In this document: positions 1-10,165 of the stretch, one piece after another
Numbering within the stretch: position 1 is the stretch's first letter
Layout: the number at the start of each line of letters is the position of its first letter
NCBI RefSeq assembly: GCF_002849715.1
Contig: NZ_CP018863.1
Location: 3,286,001-3,350,000 of the forward strand
Length of the DNA stretch: 64,000 nt
From: Arthrobacter crystallopoietes
Lineage (GTDB): Bacteria; Actinomycetota; Actinomycetes; Actinomycetales; Micrococcaceae
Direction: 5' to 3'
Notes under the pieces: model-generated
The model's database searches: none
The model's input: only the letters and a program-made list of their open reading frames with translations
Told to the model about the DNA's origin: nothing
Position numbers and translations under genes: made by a program

Positions 1-429
1 GATTCCGACATAGGCGACCCAGAAGCCGTGCCATGCGCCGATCGCCAGCCCTGCCGCCAGGGCAGCGAGAACGCCAGCCCACCAGGGCATCCCGTATTTG
101 ATCACCGTGATCGCCGAAATGGCGCTGGTCAGCGCCACCACCGACCCGACCGATAGATCAATATGGCCGGCGATGATCACAATGACCATGCCTATGGCGA
201 GGACCAAGATGTAGGAGTACTGCAGCACGATGTTCGTGATATTTCCCGGGGAGAGCGATGCACCTCCGGTGAACACAGCGAACAGCACTACCAGGGCCAC
301 CAGAGCCATGTAGATCCCGCTGGTGCGCAGGTTGCGGGTCAGCGCCAGCCGCAGCTCGGTCAGCGTCGAGGAGCCGGTGCCGCCGGGGTCTTGTAACGGT
401 TTGTTTGTGCGTTGGGCCATCGTAGTCAT
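1..429 (-). CDS. gguB: Sugar ABC transporter permease, GguB/XylH type (partial)
   Basis: Inner-membrane permease of a multiple-monosaccharide ABC importer. Only the first 143 codons are in the window; the rest lies beyond base 1. The start ATG at 429 overlaps the TGA of the upstream ATPase gene by 4 bases (ATGA), so the two are translationally coupled. After a short cytoplasmic N-terminus, hydrophobic segments are visible, and the segment [13 protein letters not shown] is the conserved motif of the GguB/XylH/RbsC permease class. Gene order (binding protein, ATPase, permease) matches chvE-gguA-gguB. The family assignment is strong; the transported sugar cannot be read from the sequence. Confidence 0.9.
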   Translation of the reverse strand, partial: MTTMAQRTNKPLQDPGGTGSSTLTELRLALTRNLRTSGIYMALVALVVLFAVFTGGASLSPGNITNIVLQYSYILVLAIGMVIVIIAGHIDLSVGSVVALTSAISAITVIKYGMPWWAGVLAALAAGLAIGAWHGFWVAYVGI

Positions 430-1964
430 CGCACTGCTTCCTTCTCTTTGGTCATCAATGTCATCAGGTTTTCCTCGGTCGCCTGGCCGACCGGAACTTC
501 ACCGGTAATCCGCCCCTGGGACAGGGTATAGATCCGGTCGCAGGTGCCCAGGATCTCCAGGAGGTCCGAGGAGATCACCACTACTGCCTTGCCCGCCGCC
601 ACAAATTCGTTGATCAATTGGTAAATCTCGTATTTGGCACCGACATCAATGCCGCGTGTCGGCTCGTCAATGATCAACAAATCGGGTCCGGTCAAAAGCC
701 ACTTGGAAAGCACCACTTTTTGCTGGTTTCCCCCCGAGAGCTGACCGACAACGGACTGTACACTCGGTGCCTTGATCCGCATCTTCTCCATTGCCTGTTC
801 GGCCAGCTTGTTCTCCCTGTGCTGGTTAACCCAGCCGAACCGCGCCAGCTTGGGTAAAGCAGCGCCGGAAATATTCCGGGCAATGGTGTCCAGCAGGTTC
901 AAGCCGTACTGCTTGCGGTCCTCGCTGACGTAAGCCATGCCGTAATCGATCGCCTCGGCGACACTGCGGGGCTTGACTTCCCGGCCCCGCATCGATGCAC
1001 GTCCCGAAATGAACCGGCCATAGGACTTCCCGAACAAGCTCATGGCCAGCTCTGTGCGCCCGGCTCCCATCAAGCCGGCGATTCCCACGACTTCACCGGC
1101 CCGCACAGTGAAGGAAGCCCCTTCGACCACCAGCCGATCCTGCACCGGGTGGCGCACTGTCCAGTCCTGGACTTCCAGGACAACCTCGCCTGGATCCGAG
1201 ACCCGATCGGGATAGAACGATTCCAGGTCCCGGCCAACCATTGAACGGATGATGCGGTCAATGCTCGCTGAGTCATCGGCCATGTCCATGGACTCCACCG
1301 TCTGCCCGTCCCGGATCACTGTGGTGGTGTTCGCCGACGCCTCGATTTCGTTGAGCTTGTGGGAAATGATGATCGAGGTAATCCCTTGATCCTGCAGCTG
1401 ACGCACCAGACCCAGCAGGTGTGCCGAGTCCGTATCGTTCAAGGCGGCAGTGGGTTCATCCAGGATCAGTAACTTCACGTCCTTTGACAACGCCTTCGCG
1501 ATCTCGACAAGCTGCTGCTTGCCCACGCCCAGCTGCCCCACAGGTGTCGTGGATTTCTCGCGAAGGCCAACCCTGTCCAGCAGCTCACTCGCTTCGGCAT
1601 GGGCGCGATGCCAGTCAATGAGACCACCTGGGCCGCGCCGCTCGTTTCCAAGGAAAATGTTCTCCGCGATCGATAGGTGCGGCACCAGCGCCAGTTCCTG
1701 GTGAATGATGACGATTCCGGCCCGTTCCGAATCACGAATGGATGCGAATCGGCACTCGGTTCCCTCAAAGATGATCTGGCCGCCGTAGCTGCCATGGGGA
1801 TATACGCCCGAGAGTACCTTCATCAAGGTGGATTTTCCCGCACCGTTCTCACCGCAGATCGCGTGGACTTCACCGCGCCGGGCAGACAGGGTTACCCCCG
1901 AGAGTGCCTTAACCCCGGGAAAGCTCTTTTCAATTGAACGCATTTCAAGGATGTAGTCGTCCAT
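426..1964 (-). CDS. gguA: Sugar ABC transporter ATP-binding protein (two ABC domains)
   Basis: ATPase that energises sugar import with the adjacent permease and binding protein. It has two ABC domains in one chain of 512 residues, as in GguA/XylG/RbsA. The first domain has Walker [10 protein letters not shown] (about residues 38-46) and Walker [12 protein letters not shown]. The second has the degenerate Walker [11 protein letters not shown] usual for this family, the signature [15 protein letters not shown] and Walker [14 protein letters not shown] chose the ATG at 1964, because a GGAAGGA ribosome site lies about 9 bases upstream and homologous proteins begin at this point. An in-frame ATG at 1988 would add eight residues. 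It is 44 bases from the binding-protein gene and overlaps the permease start. Confidence 0.93.
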   Translation of the reverse strand: MDDYILEMRSIEKSFPGVKALSGVTLSARRGEVHAICGENGAGKSTLMKVLSGVYPHGSYGGQIIFEGTECRFASIRDSERAGIVIIHQELALVPHLSIAENIFLGNERRGPGGLIDWHRAHAEASELLDRVGLREKSTTPVGQLGVGKQQLVEIAKALSKDVKLLILDEPTAALNDTDSAHLLGLVRQLQDQGITSIIISHKLNEIEASANTTTVIRDGQTVESMDMADDSASIDRIIRSMVGRDLESFYPDRVSDPGEVVLEVQDWTVRHPVQDRLVVEGASFTVRAGEVVGIAGLMGAGRTELAMSLFGKSYGRFISGRASMRGREVKPRSVAEAIDYGMAYVSEDRKQYGLNLLDTIARNISGAALPKLARFGWVNQHRENKLAEQAMEKMRIKAPSVQSVVGQLSGGNQQKVVLSKWLLTGPDLLIIDEPTRGIDVGAKYEIYQLINEFVAAGKAVVVISSDLLEILGTCDRIYTLSQGRITGEVPVGQATEENLMTLMTKEKEAVR

Positions 1965-2008
1965 GGCGCCCATTCCTTCCAGCTTCATTGATTCCGTTGC
2001 CCGGGCAG

Positions 2009-3160
2009 CTAGAGCTGCCCGGCTTTGACCTGCTCGGCGGTGTAGTAGCCGGACTCCACCAGGACCTCGTCGATGTTCTTTTCTTTGACTACCTCGATGG
2101 GCATCAGGAAGGAAGGCACCACCATGGCGCCGTTGTCGTAGGATTCGGAGTCGTTGACCTCCGGTTCCTCGCCGTTGAGCAGCTTGACGGCAGAGTCCAC
2201 GGTCTGCGCGGCCAGCAGCTTGGTGTTTTTGAAGACCGTGGCGTACTGGACCTGGTCCTCGATGAGCTTGACCGAGGCAATTTCCGCGTCCTGTCCGGTG
2301 GTCACCGGCATCGGCTTGCCCTCAGACGACAGGGTGGGTCCGTAGCCGGCGTTGCGCAGCGAAGTGATGACTCCACGAGCCACGGCATCGTTCGGGGTCA
2401 GTACCGCATCGACCTTGCGGCTGCCCGTGTAGGTAGAAGTGATCAGGTTGTCCATGCGTGCCTGGGCTTCCTGCTGTGACCAGTCCTTCGTGGCGATCTG
2501 CGACAGCTCTGTCTGCTTGGAGGCAATCACGATGGTGCCATCGTCAATGAACGGTTGCAGGACTTCCATGGCCCCTCCGTAGACAAAGGTGGCGTTGTTG
2601 TCATCGAGCGAACCGCCGAACAACTCAACGTTGAAGGGGCCTTTCTCCGAGGTACGCTGCCCCTGCTCGTCAAGCACGCCCAGGCCGGTCAACAAGGCGG
2701 TGGCCTGCTCGGATCCGACCTTGTAGTTGTCGAAGGTGACATAGAGGTCCACATCGGCGCTATTACGAATCAGCCGGTCGTAGGAAATGATCGGCACATC
2801 GGCACCGACTGCCGCCTGGATCTGCGGGGCGAGGGCCGTGCCATCCAGGGGGGCCAAAATCAGCAGGTCTGCACCGCTGGTGATCATTTGATCAACCTGC
2901 TGCTGCTGAGTGGGGATGTCGTTGTTGGCGTACTGCAGATCCACCTGGTAGCCCAGTTCCTCCAGACCCTGCTGGATTGCCTTCCCGTCGGTCAGCCAGC
3001 GTTCTTCGTCCTGGCTGGTCAGAGAGACGCCAATACGCGTATCTGCCGGCTCCTGCGTACCACCCCCCTGAACGCCACCCCCGGCACCCTCTCCGCCGCA
3101 ACCGGTAGCCAGCAATGCCGCGGCGAGTGCTGCCGAGACCAATAGGGTTTTTCTCTGCAT
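2009..3160 (-). CDS. chvE: ChvE-like periplasmic sugar-binding lipoprotein
   Basis: Substrate-binding protein of the ABC importer, 383 residues. The N-terminus has basic residues, a hydrophobic stretch and a lipobox LLATGC with the lipidated Cys at residue 21. A Gly-rich linker follows, then a type I periplasmic-binding fold beginning at [14 protein letters not shown]. This protein class binds monosaccharides such as glucose, galactose, xylose or arabinose. It is the first gene of the minus-strand operon, and its promoter region holds a TGGACA-N3-TGTTCA palindrome shared with the divergent regulator gene, so expression is probably controlled by that regulator. The exact ligand is not deducible. 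Confidence 0.92.
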   Translation of the reverse strand: MQRKTLLVSAALAAALLATGCGGEGAGGGVQGGGTQEPADTRIGVSLTSQDEERWLTDGKAIQQGLEELGYQVDLQYANNDIPTQQQQVDQMITSGADLLILAPLDGTALAPQIQAAVGADVPIISYDRLIRNSADVDLYVTFDNYKVGSEQATALLTGLGVLDEQGQRTSEKGPFNVELFGGSLDDNNATFVYGGAMEVLQPFIDDGTIVIASKQTELSQIATKDWSQQEAQARMDNLITSTYTGSRKVDAVLTPNDAVARGVITSLRNAGYGPTLSSEGKPMPVTTGQDAEIASVKLIEDQVQYATVFKNTKLLAAQTVDSAVKLLNGEEPEVNDSESYDNGAMVVPSFLMPIEVVKEKNIDEVLVESGYYTAEQVKAGQL

Positions 3161-3245
3161 GATGTCCCCTCCCTGAGGGAAAAAGCGAAGTAATGTGGAT
3201 CGCTGTCACTGAGATGTTGGCCAAGTGTCCGCTTGTGCCATAGAA

Positions 3246-3260
3246 TGGACAACGTGTTCA
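3246..3260. promoter_or_regulatory. Candidate operator TGGACA-ACG-TGTTCA
   Basis: A 15-base inverted repeat with one mismatch between the half-sites lies between the divergent chvE-like gene and the double IclR regulator gene. The same palindrome in perfect form occurs at 5057-5071 and 12700-12714. Its position suggests control of both divergent promoters. Confidence 0.6.
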
Positions 3261-3418
3261 GACAGTACCACATGATCTGAATCACTGCGAGTGAAATGAT
3301 GGAGTTAGATCTTGTGACGCTCGCAAAACGCCCCACACCGGCCAGCGTCGAACCTATCCGGACCCAAACGGCTTATGCCGAACACAGGCCTTATCGGCCT
3401 CATTCGAGGAGCATTCAG

Positions 3419-4975
3419 ATGAAGACGGTAAACCCGATCCAGCTGGTCATGAAGGCAAACCAGTTGGTCGACGATTTATCCATTTTGGGTCGCTCCACGC
3501 CGGCAGATCTGGCCAAGGTGATGAACGAACCCCGCCCCTCCATCTACCGGATCATCTCTTCATTGGAGCAGGCCGAGATTGTGCGGCGCACTCCGGAGGG
3601 GCTGGTGGAAATGGGCACCGGAATCCTGCGCCTGGGCGAGGCCGCCGGTGACGCTTTGGTCGATCGGCACGCACTGAAGAAGGTGCTTGACGACGTGCAG
3701 GCCCAACTCGGGCTGACCGCCGCCTTCTGGATCCCCCGCAACGGTACGGCCGTGTGCCTGGACCAGGTTGATGCCACGGATGTAGATCTTTACGAACTGT
3801 CCTCCGGGCGCATCCTTCCACTGCACGCCGGAGCGGCGTCGCACGTGCTGCTCGCCTGGCAGCCCGGGGAAGTGCTCCAGCAGGTACTTGCTTCCGAACC
3901 CTACGCACAGCTCTCTGCCGAAACCCCTACCGACGCTCAAACTCTGGCGCGACTGGTGGAGGCTACTCGACGAGACGGGTGGCGCCTGGAGGCCAATGAG
4001 GTGGTCAACGGAATTGCAGCCCTCGGCTTCCCGGTCTTCAATCCCGATGGAAGTATCTTCGGGGCCTTAACCGCCGCCGGCCTGGTGGAACACGTCGTGG
4101 GCCAGCAAGCAGAAGCAAAGACGGTCCTGTCCGCCGCAGCTCAAGCCCTCACCGAGGTCATGGCCTCGTTCCAGCCCGAACCGACGGGCAGCGAATTTGA
4201 GGCGCCGGATTCCCAGGGGTCGGTACTCACAAAGGCCCATGCCCTCATGCGCGCATTGGCCAGTGAGCGGGTCTCCACATCCTCCAGGCTGACCGAACTA
4301 CTCGGCGAGCCGGTCAGCTCCGTTTACCGCATGCTCGCCACCCTCATCGAAGCCGGCTGGGTCGAGCAGCTGGGCCACCGTGGATCGTACCGGGTGGGTA
4401 GCAAGATGCTTTCCCTCTCGGGAAAGATGCTCAACTCCCTGGACCTGCGCCGTGCAGCACTGCCCGTGCTGCGCAGTATCCACGACGCCACCGGCGAAAC
4501 GGCTTTCTTGTGTATTCGGCGCAACACCAGGGCTGTATGCATTGAGCGGATCGACGGCAAGAGGGTAAACAGCCGTCGGCTGGCATTGGGAAGTTCGTTG
4601 CCACTGCACGTTGGAGCCGCTCCGCGGGCGCTCCTGGCCTTCGAAGACCAGCAGGCTTGGGAGGATTATGCAGGGATGCTAGCCCAGAGTGCCGACTCCC
4701 GATTCGATGTGCGCTCACGTTCCAAGTTCTTCAGTGAACTGACAGCTATCCGGGAGAGGGGCTATGCCCTGAGCGACGATGAGCTGACCCCCGGCATCGC
4801 CGCGGTCGGGGCGCCGATCTTTGATCACCGAGGTCATGTGGTCGCTTCCCTGTCGGTCAGCGGGTTACGCGACGGGATTCTTACCTCAACACCTGAGTCT
4901 GCGGGTGCAATCGCCTTGGCCAGCGAGGGGGCCCGGGAGTTGTCAATCTACCTGGGTGCCCCTTCCATGTCTTGA
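3419..4975 (+). CDS. Tandem (double-unit) IclR family transcriptional regulator
   Basis: DNA-binding regulator of 518 residues, about twice the usual IclR length of about 250. Unit 1 has a winged helix (about residues 1-65, with STPADLAKVMNEPRPSIYRI) and an IclR effector domain to about 250. Unit 2 repeats this plan, with a helix-turn-helix around residues 270-335 (SSRLTELLGEPVSSVYRM) and an effector domain to about 510. Both effector domains keep the core pattern LPLHAGA/LPLHVGA followed by LLA. I placed the start at the ATG at 3419, which follows GAGGAG by 8 bases; an in-frame ATG at 3296 is possible but lacks a good ribosome site. It lies between the ABC operon and the 5188 operon, so a role as their sugar-responsive regulator is inferred. 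Confidence 0.88.
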   Translation: MKTVNPIQLVMKANQLVDDLSILGRSTPADLAKVMNEPRPSIYRIISSLEQAEIVRRTPEGLVEMGTGILRLGEAAGDALVDRHALKKVLDDVQAQLGLTAAFWIPRNGTAVCLDQVDATDVDLYELSSGRILPLHAGAASHVLLAWQPGEVLQQVLASEPYAQLSAETPTDAQTLARLVEATRRDGWRLEANEVVNGIAALGFPVFNPDGSIFGALTAAGLVEHVVGQQAEAKTVLSAAAQALTEVMASFQPEPTGSEFEAPDSQGSVLTKAHALMRALASERVSTSSRLTELLGEPVSSVYRMLATLIEAGWVEQLGHRGSYRVGSKMLSLSGKMLNSLDLRRAALPVLRSIHDATGETAFLCIRRNTRAVCIERIDGKRVNSRRLALGSSLPLHVGAAPRALLAFEDQQAWEDYAGMLAQSADSRFDVRSRSKFFSELTAIRERGYALSDDELTPGIAAVGAPIFDHRGHVVASLSVSGLRDGILTSTPESAGAIALASEGARELSIYLGAPSMS

Positions 4976-5056
4976 ACGGCCCCGGCTGCCGACGCGCCTG
5001 CGGATGCATGATGTGACCCGGCGTACTTGACCGGTGGGGTGTGAGATGAAATACTT

Positions 5057-5071
5057 TGGACAAGTTGTCCA
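5057..5071. promoter_or_regulatory. Candidate operator TGGACA-AGT-TGTCCA
   Basis: Perfect inverted repeat with 6-base half-sites and a 3-base spacer, 117 bases upstream of the start of the oxidoreductase gene at 5188. It matches the sites at 3246-3260 and 12700-12714 and is a likely binding site for the neighbouring double IclR protein. Confidence 0.65.
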
Positions 5072-5187
5072 CCCAGCGGCACTTCGGGAATGAAGAATCA
5101 AATTCCTCCCCCATCTTTCCCCCTCGGTCCCGGACGCCGGTTCCGGTTCCATGGGAACCCTTGTACCAAACAAACAGGAGACACGTC

Positions 5188-6282
5188 ATGAAGCCTATCG
5201 TTGTCGGATTGCTGGGTATCACACACCCCCACGCCTCAGCACGGGTTCGGGCCCTGCGGGAGATCGAGAACGTTGAAGTCGTCGCCGCAGCCGACACCGA
5301 TCCCCGGCTGACATACTTCACCGAAAAGTACGATGTTGAAGCCCGCAGCATCGAGGACGTGCTGGGCGATGACCGAATCAACGCAATTATGGTTCATTCC
5401 AAGAGCAAGGACATGGTTCCTCATGCGCTCCGCGCGCTTGCCGCCGGAAAATCGGTGGTCGTGGAGAAGCCCGGGGGCGGTACCGTGGAGGACCTTCTTC
5501 AATTGGCCGAGGCAGAACGTACGGCTGCCCAGGACCAGATTGTCCAGGTGGGATACAACGTGCGTCTGGCCCCGAGTATTGAGCGGGCACGCGAGCTCAT
5601 CGCTGGAGGCACCATAGGAGAGGTCGTCACTGTATCGGCCCGGGGGTCGGCGATGGTCGGTGAACATCTGACTGACCACTTGAACCAGCCGGCTGACATG
5701 GGGGGAGTGCTGTGGATTCTGGGGTGCCATATGCTCGATTCGCTGGTACACATGTTCGGCGCTCCGCAGTCAGTCAATGCCCGCGTTCATAAGTCCCCCA
5801 GATTGTCGGACGGGAAGAGCCGCGAAGACTCGGCGTCGGTGCTATTGAATTACCCGGATCTATCCGTTACGTTCAGCTTTGACGGGCATGACAGCCTGGA
5901 ATGGTTCGAAAGCTCGCGGATCTTCGTTTACGGCACACGCGGAATGCTCGAAATTGGTGTTCTGCCGCAAACGTTGCGCGTACACGTTGATCAGGCCCGT
6001 GACGGCTACTTGCCCGGTTGGAATGAATGGACCGAATCCCATTTCACACCACCGTTTGCCCGCACCGAAGCCAATAAGTTCTCTGAGCTCCCGGAGTTGG
6101 GGAACATCTCGAATTTCCATACCGAGATGCGAGGCTGGGTGAATTCGATGCGAACCGGAGCGCCAATCGTAGCTCCGGTCGCCGACGCGCTGAGCGTCGC
6201 TCAAATCGTTGAAGCCAGCTACCGATCCAACAACGCCCAGGGCGCTGAAGTTTCACTGGCTGCCCAGGTCCCCGTCAGCTAG
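5188..6282 (+). CDS. Gfo/Idh/MocA family oxidoreductase
   Basis: Predicted NAD(P)-dependent sugar or polyol dehydrogenase of 364 residues. The Rossmann fold starts at residue 4 (VVGLLGITHPHASAR, a variant of the usual GxGxxG loop), and the catalytic EKP motif is visible as VVVEKPGGG. The C-terminal alpha/beta domain follows. I chose the ATG at 5188 after AGGAGA; an in-frame TTG at 5056 would put the operator palindrome inside the gene. It is the first gene of a three-gene operon with a TIM-barrel isomerase and another oxidoreductase. The substrate is unknown; the variant nucleotide loop sets it apart from the IolG-like paralogues in this window. Confidence 0.82.
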   Translation: MKPIVVGLLGITHPHASARVRALREIENVEVVAAADTDPRLTYFTEKYDVEARSIEDVLGDDRINAIMVHSKSKDMVPHALRALAAGKSVVVEKPGGGTVEDLLQLAEAERTAAQDQIVQVGYNVRLAPSIERARELIAGGTIGEVVTVSARGSAMVGEHLTDHLNQPADMGGVLWILGCHMLDSLVHMFGAPQSVNARVHKSPRLSDGKSREDSASVLLNYPDLSVTFSFDGHDSLEWFESSRIFVYGTRGMLEIGVLPQTLRVHVDQARDGYLPGWNEWTESHFTPPFARTEANKFSELPELGNISNFHTEMRGWVNSMRTGAPIVAPVADALSVAQIVEASYRSNNAQGAEVSLAAQVPVS

Positions 6283-6286
6283 GAGC

Positions 6287-7171
6287 ATGATGAACACGCA
6301 TTCCCCCACCAGCGCTCCCGCGCTGATCGCCACCTGCTGGACCAGCGCGGGAGACGCTGCTCCACTACGCCCCAGTGAGGCGAGTCCAATTGCCCTCAGC
6401 GACCGCATTGCGGCCATCGCCGCAACTGGGTGGGCGGGCATTGGTTTGGTTCATGCCGATTTGATACTGGCCCGGGAAACTATCGGTTACCCGGAACTGG
6501 CCCGACAGATCAGCGAGGCAGGGTTGTCAATCACCGAAATTGAGTTTCTAAACGATTGGTGGGCCACAGGTAGCGCCCGTGAATCCTCCGACACGATCCG
6601 TGCAGATCTGTTCGAAGCGGCCACCGCGCTGGGGGCCCGCCACATAAAGATCGGTGCTGGCAACGCCGACGTGCCGCTCCCCATCTCCGTGCTCACTGAT
6701 GCCTTCGGCGAGCTGGCAGACGATGCGGCATCCACGGGCATCCAACTTGCTCTGGAAGCCACCCCTTTCTCAAACCTGCGCACCACACAGGACGCAATCA
6801 AGGTAGTCACGGCAACCGATAGCCCATCGGCCGGACTGATGATCGACATCTGGCACACCGCGAAGACCGGACTGTCGCATGAGGAACTATGGTCCATCGT
6901 CCCGATGGACCGGGTAGCTGCCGTAGAGATCGACGACGGCTATTACGACACCCTGGGCACGATCTTCGAGGACACCATCAATCGACGGACCTATTGTGGC
7001 GAGGGCGAGTTCGACACCGCTGGTTTCGTGCAACATGCCCTTAAAGCAGGCTATCGCGGCCCCTGGGGCGTGGAAATCATCTCCGAAACCCACCGCAACA
7101 CCCCGGTATACGAAGGCCTGCAGCACGCCTTCAACACCGCTGTTGCCAGCTTTCCCAACGTCTCCTCCTAA
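6287..7171 (+). CDS. TIM-barrel sugar isomerase/epimerase-like protein (IolE-like)
   Basis: Xylose-isomerase-like TIM-barrel protein of 294 residues (AP endonuclease family 2 fold). Family features seen are the N-terminal IATCWTSAGDA segment, the metal-site-like stretches EVEFLNDWW/EIEFLNDWW and LALEATPF, and the late segment WGVEIISETHR. These are acidic and His residues typical of divalent-metal isomerases or dehydratases such as IolE. The start is the first of two adjacent ATGs (6287, 6290), four bases after the upstream stop TAG and after an AGGAGC site. A close paralogue is encoded at 11622-12503 on the other strand. Likely it acts on a keto-sugar or inosose made by the flanking dehydrogenases; the substrate is not known. 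Confidence 0.8.
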   Translation: MMNTHSPTSAPALIATCWTSAGDAAPLRPSEASPIALSDRIAAIAATGWAGIGLVHADLILARETIGYPELARQISEAGLSITEIEFLNDWWATGSARESSDTIRADLFEAATALGARHIKIGAGNADVPLPISVLTDAFGELADDAASTGIQLALEATPFSNLRTTQDAIKVVTATDSPSAGLMIDIWHTAKTGLSHEELWSIVPMDRVAAVEIDDGYYDTLGTIFEDTINRRTYCGEGEFDTAGFVQHALKAGYRGPWGVEIISETHRNTPVYEGLQHAFNTAVASFPNVSS

Positions 7172-7198
7172 GCGCCATAACCGAAGGAATACACAATC

Positions 7199-8215
7199 AT
7201 GAGTTCATCCCGTCCTCTCCGCCTTGCGCTGTTCGGCTCAGGCCGCATCGGACAGGTCCATGCCCGCAACCTCGCGGCAGATCCCGATATCGAATTGGTA
7301 CTGATTGCCGATCCGTTTATAGACGCAGCCCGTGCCTTGGCTTCCCAAACAGGAGCCCGCGCAGTCCAGGACCCCGAGGAGGTGTTCGCTGCACAGGATC
7401 TTGACGGGGTCATCATCGGCTCACCGACCAACACTCACGTGGACCTCATGACCCGTGCTGCGGAGCGGGGCCTAGCAGTCCTCTGCGAGAAACCCATTGA
7501 CCTGGACCTAGACACGGTCCTGGCCTGCCGTGATCGAGTCAAGAACGCCACAGCCCCCATCATGCTCGGATTCAACCGCAGATTCGACCCGGGTTTCGCA
7601 GCGGTCAACGCGCGTGTGGAAGCCGGCGAGATTGGGCCTCTGGAACAGCTGACCATCATCAGCAGGGATCCGGCGCCGGCCCCACGCGGCTACCTCGAGA
7701 CTTCCGGAGGAATTTTCCGGGATATGACCATTCACGATCTGGATATGGCACGTTTCTTCGTGCCGGATATCGTCGAGGTCACGGCTGTTGGCGCCAACCA
7801 GTTCAGTGATGATATTCGAGAGCTTGGCGACTACGATTCCGTGGTCGTGACACTGCGTGGACGCGGCGGCGAGCTCATATCGATCACCAATTCGCGCCAT
7901 TGTTCTTACGGATACGATCAGCGTCTGGAGGCTTTCGGCCCTGAAGGCATGCTCGAAGCGCGAAACTTGACTCCAACCGCTGTGCGCAAGCACGACGCCA
8001 GCGGTACAGAGCTACAAGACCCCATTATGAATTTCTTTCTGGAACGATATGCCGAGGCATACCGCTTGGAGTTGCAAGCTTTTGCCCAAGCGATCCGGAG
8101 CGGGACCACGCCGAGTCCCGGGTTCGCGGATGGGCTAGCTGCGTTGGTGTTGGCCGATGCCGCCGTCGAATCTGCTCAGAATGGAAAAACCGTTACGGTC
8201 GAACAGATTTGGTGA
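7199..8215 (+). CDS. Gfo/Idh/MocA family oxidoreductase, inositol 2-dehydrogenase-like
   Basis: NAD(P)-dependent dehydrogenase of 338 residues. The nucleotide loop FGSGRIGQVHARN is near residue 11, the motif CEKPIDLDLD carries the catalytic Lys, and GGIFRDMTIHDLDMARFF holds the Asp-His pair used by inositol 2-dehydrogenases. It follows the TIM-barrel gene by 27 bases and ends the operon. Remnants of two similar genes occur at 11338-11608 and 33342-34129, and this intact copy lets their missing parts be recognised. The reaction is probably oxidation of an inositol isomer or related polyol; substrate not proven. Confidence 0.85.
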   Translation: MSSSRPLRLALFGSGRIGQVHARNLAADPDIELVLIADPFIDAARALASQTGARAVQDPEEVFAAQDLDGVIIGSPTNTHVDLMTRAAERGLAVLCEKPIDLDLDTVLACRDRVKNATAPIMLGFNRRFDPGFAAVNARVEAGEIGPLEQLTIISRDPAPAPRGYLETSGGIFRDMTIHDLDMARFFVPDIVEVTAVGANQFSDDIRELGDYDSVVVTLRGRGGELISITNSRHCSYGYDQRLEAFGPEGMLEARNLTPTAVRKHDASGTELQDPIMNFFLERYAEAYRLELQAFAQAIRSGTTPSPGFADGLAALVLADAAVESAQNGKTVTVEQIW

Positions 8216-8379
8216 CATTCTCGGTCTACCAGCCGAAAAGGCCGCCAACTTCAAGATCGTGGCCATTGGAAAGGATCGATTGACCGCTGGTCGATTTTCG
8301 GATGCACCCGTCGCGCTCGGCCAGACGAAGCCGGCGGCAAAGCTGAAAACTACCTGTCAGGGGTAAGTCGGGGTGAAGC

Positions 8380-9394
8380 ATGGCACATCCGTTTACAGTG
8401 CGTGAGATTGCCCGTCAGGCGGGTGTCAGCGTTACAACGGTTGACCGGGTTCTACACGGTCGACCGGGGGGTGCGGTCCGGGACTGCCGGGCAAGTGCAG
8501 CAGGCAATTCAGGACTTGGAAGCGCAGCGACACCAAATGTAGCTGGTGGGACGCCGTCTCATGATTGACGTCCTGGCAGCTACGCCGGCCTGGTTCCATA
8601 TGACGGTTCGCAGGGCGCTGGAAGACGAGCTGCCTTCCTGCGGCCGGCGGTTTTCCGAACTCGTTTCCATCTGCATGAACGCTGGCCAAAGGAGGATTGT
8701 GTTACCCGGATGGATCAAATCGCGGCCAAGGGCAGCCACGTGGTTCTTATGGCACCGGACGTACAGGAGGCGGTTGCGGCCGTCGATCGATTACAAGCGG
8801 TTGGCATTCCTGTGATCACCCTCGCCTCCGACCTGCCGGTAAGCCGGCGGTTAGCCTACGTAAGCATCGACAATCGTTCAGCCGGTGTCACCGCGGATAT
8901 CTCCTTTCCCACGAGGACAGCCGGGCGACATCGCAGTGATCGGGGGCAGCGATTCCTTCCGCGGTGAAGAGGAACGGGAGATGGGATTCCGGGCGGCGCT
9001 ACGCCGTATGGAACCGGAGCGCCCCGTGCACTACCTGGACGGTTCGCACGGATTGAATGAGAACCGCGGGAGACCATGATGGGGGAGCTGAACGAGGATC
9101 AGTGCTTGGCGGGCGCCTACTCCATCGGAGGTGGCAATTCGGGAATCTTGGCGGCCTGTGACGCTGCAGGGCGCCAGCCAACCGTGTTTATTGGACATGA
9201 CCTGAACGACGATAATCTTGCGCTGCTGCGGACCGGCAGAATCGACGCGCTGCTGCACCACGATCTGCGGCAGGATCTCAACCGATGCTGCAGGATCCTG
9301 ATGCATCGCCACGGGCTTTGTCCAATGAGCCGCCGATCGAGGCTTCGAGAATGGACGTCGTTACCCCATATATAACATCCCGGGTCGGCCTGTA
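8380..9394 (+). pseudogene. LacI family regulator, frameshifted pseudogene
   Basis: A LacI-type regulator is recognisable but split over two reading frames. The helix-turn-helix is in one frame from 8380 (FTVREIARQAGVSVTTVDRV). The reading then moves to a second frame near 8546, back near 8710 (GIPVITLASDLP, then the YVSIDNRSAG segment), shifts again near 8930, and returns near 9076 (DAAGRQPTVFIGHDLNDDNL). The C-terminal part ends around MDVVTPYITSRVGL before TAG at 9392-9394. At least four frame changes are needed, so no functional protein is expected. It probably once regulated the upstream operon. A short related C-terminal tail is present at 34754-34798. Confidence 0.8.
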
Positions 9395-10165
9395 GCCGCG
9401 GTCCGGCACGGCCTGATACCTCAGGACCCGCAGGCTCATAATCCGTGAGCGATGGTTTCGTATGGCGTGCGCCATGCGTTAATGCCAACTGCTCGTTAAC
9501 CCCGAACTTGGGCGTCTCTTCAATAAGATCCATTCGATCCGAAGCCGCTTGCCTCTTCTCGCCTGGCGGTTCTGCAATGTTCGTCGCGGGGAACCGCAGG
9601 GCACGCGTAACTCGGGTCAGGGCTCGGCTCTGGCAGTGGTCTGCCAGGAGCGTCTCTCGTCCCGGAAGTTGACGGAACGTACGCAGGGAAGTGCAGACTG
9701 ATCCTTCCGTCGAAGATAACTACCAAGTCCTCACCGCTCATTAGGACGAGCTGGACTGATGTGAGAGTCGGTAAAGCGCTACGACGTCTTCCCGGAACCT
9801 GGCCTTGGAGATATAAAGATCCAGGGTGGAATCGATACGCCGGTTCGCCGTATGCGCGAGGTCGGCGAGGTCTCCATCGACTGCAGGAGCTTGACGCCAC
9901 CTAGCTTCGACGAGGTACGTGTGGTCCCGCTGTCTAGTGGAAGGTCCCTCTCATGGAATGCATGTGCCCTTAGACGGCAATCGAGCTATTGGAGCGGGAC
10001 CATCGAGAGTAGCAGCTGGCCACCGGTCAGGCCACGGCGCGTTCTTTGACTACACCGATGAAAGCGTCCAAGGGCTAAGCCATGGGCGCTTATCCGATCA
10101 GATCCGTCCTCCGGAGGATCCATTGTTCGCGGATCCTCCGGGCCAGAACAGGCGCGACCGTAGTA
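9395..10165. other. Degenerate intergenic stretch, no intact gene
   Basis: No reading frame here resembles a known family over a useful length. On the minus strand, about 9750-9930 reads as a plausible protein fragment (about 60 residues, including DGDLADLAHTANRRID and LDLYISKARFREDVVAL) that ends at a TAA. It has no start and I cannot name its family. The stretch looks like gene debris next to the LacI pseudogene. Confidence 0.5.

Noticed and set aside
9395..10165. Possible transposase remnant next to the LacI pseudogene
   Set aside because: No DDE motif, terminal inverted repeats or target duplications could be seen, so I only call it unidentified debris.
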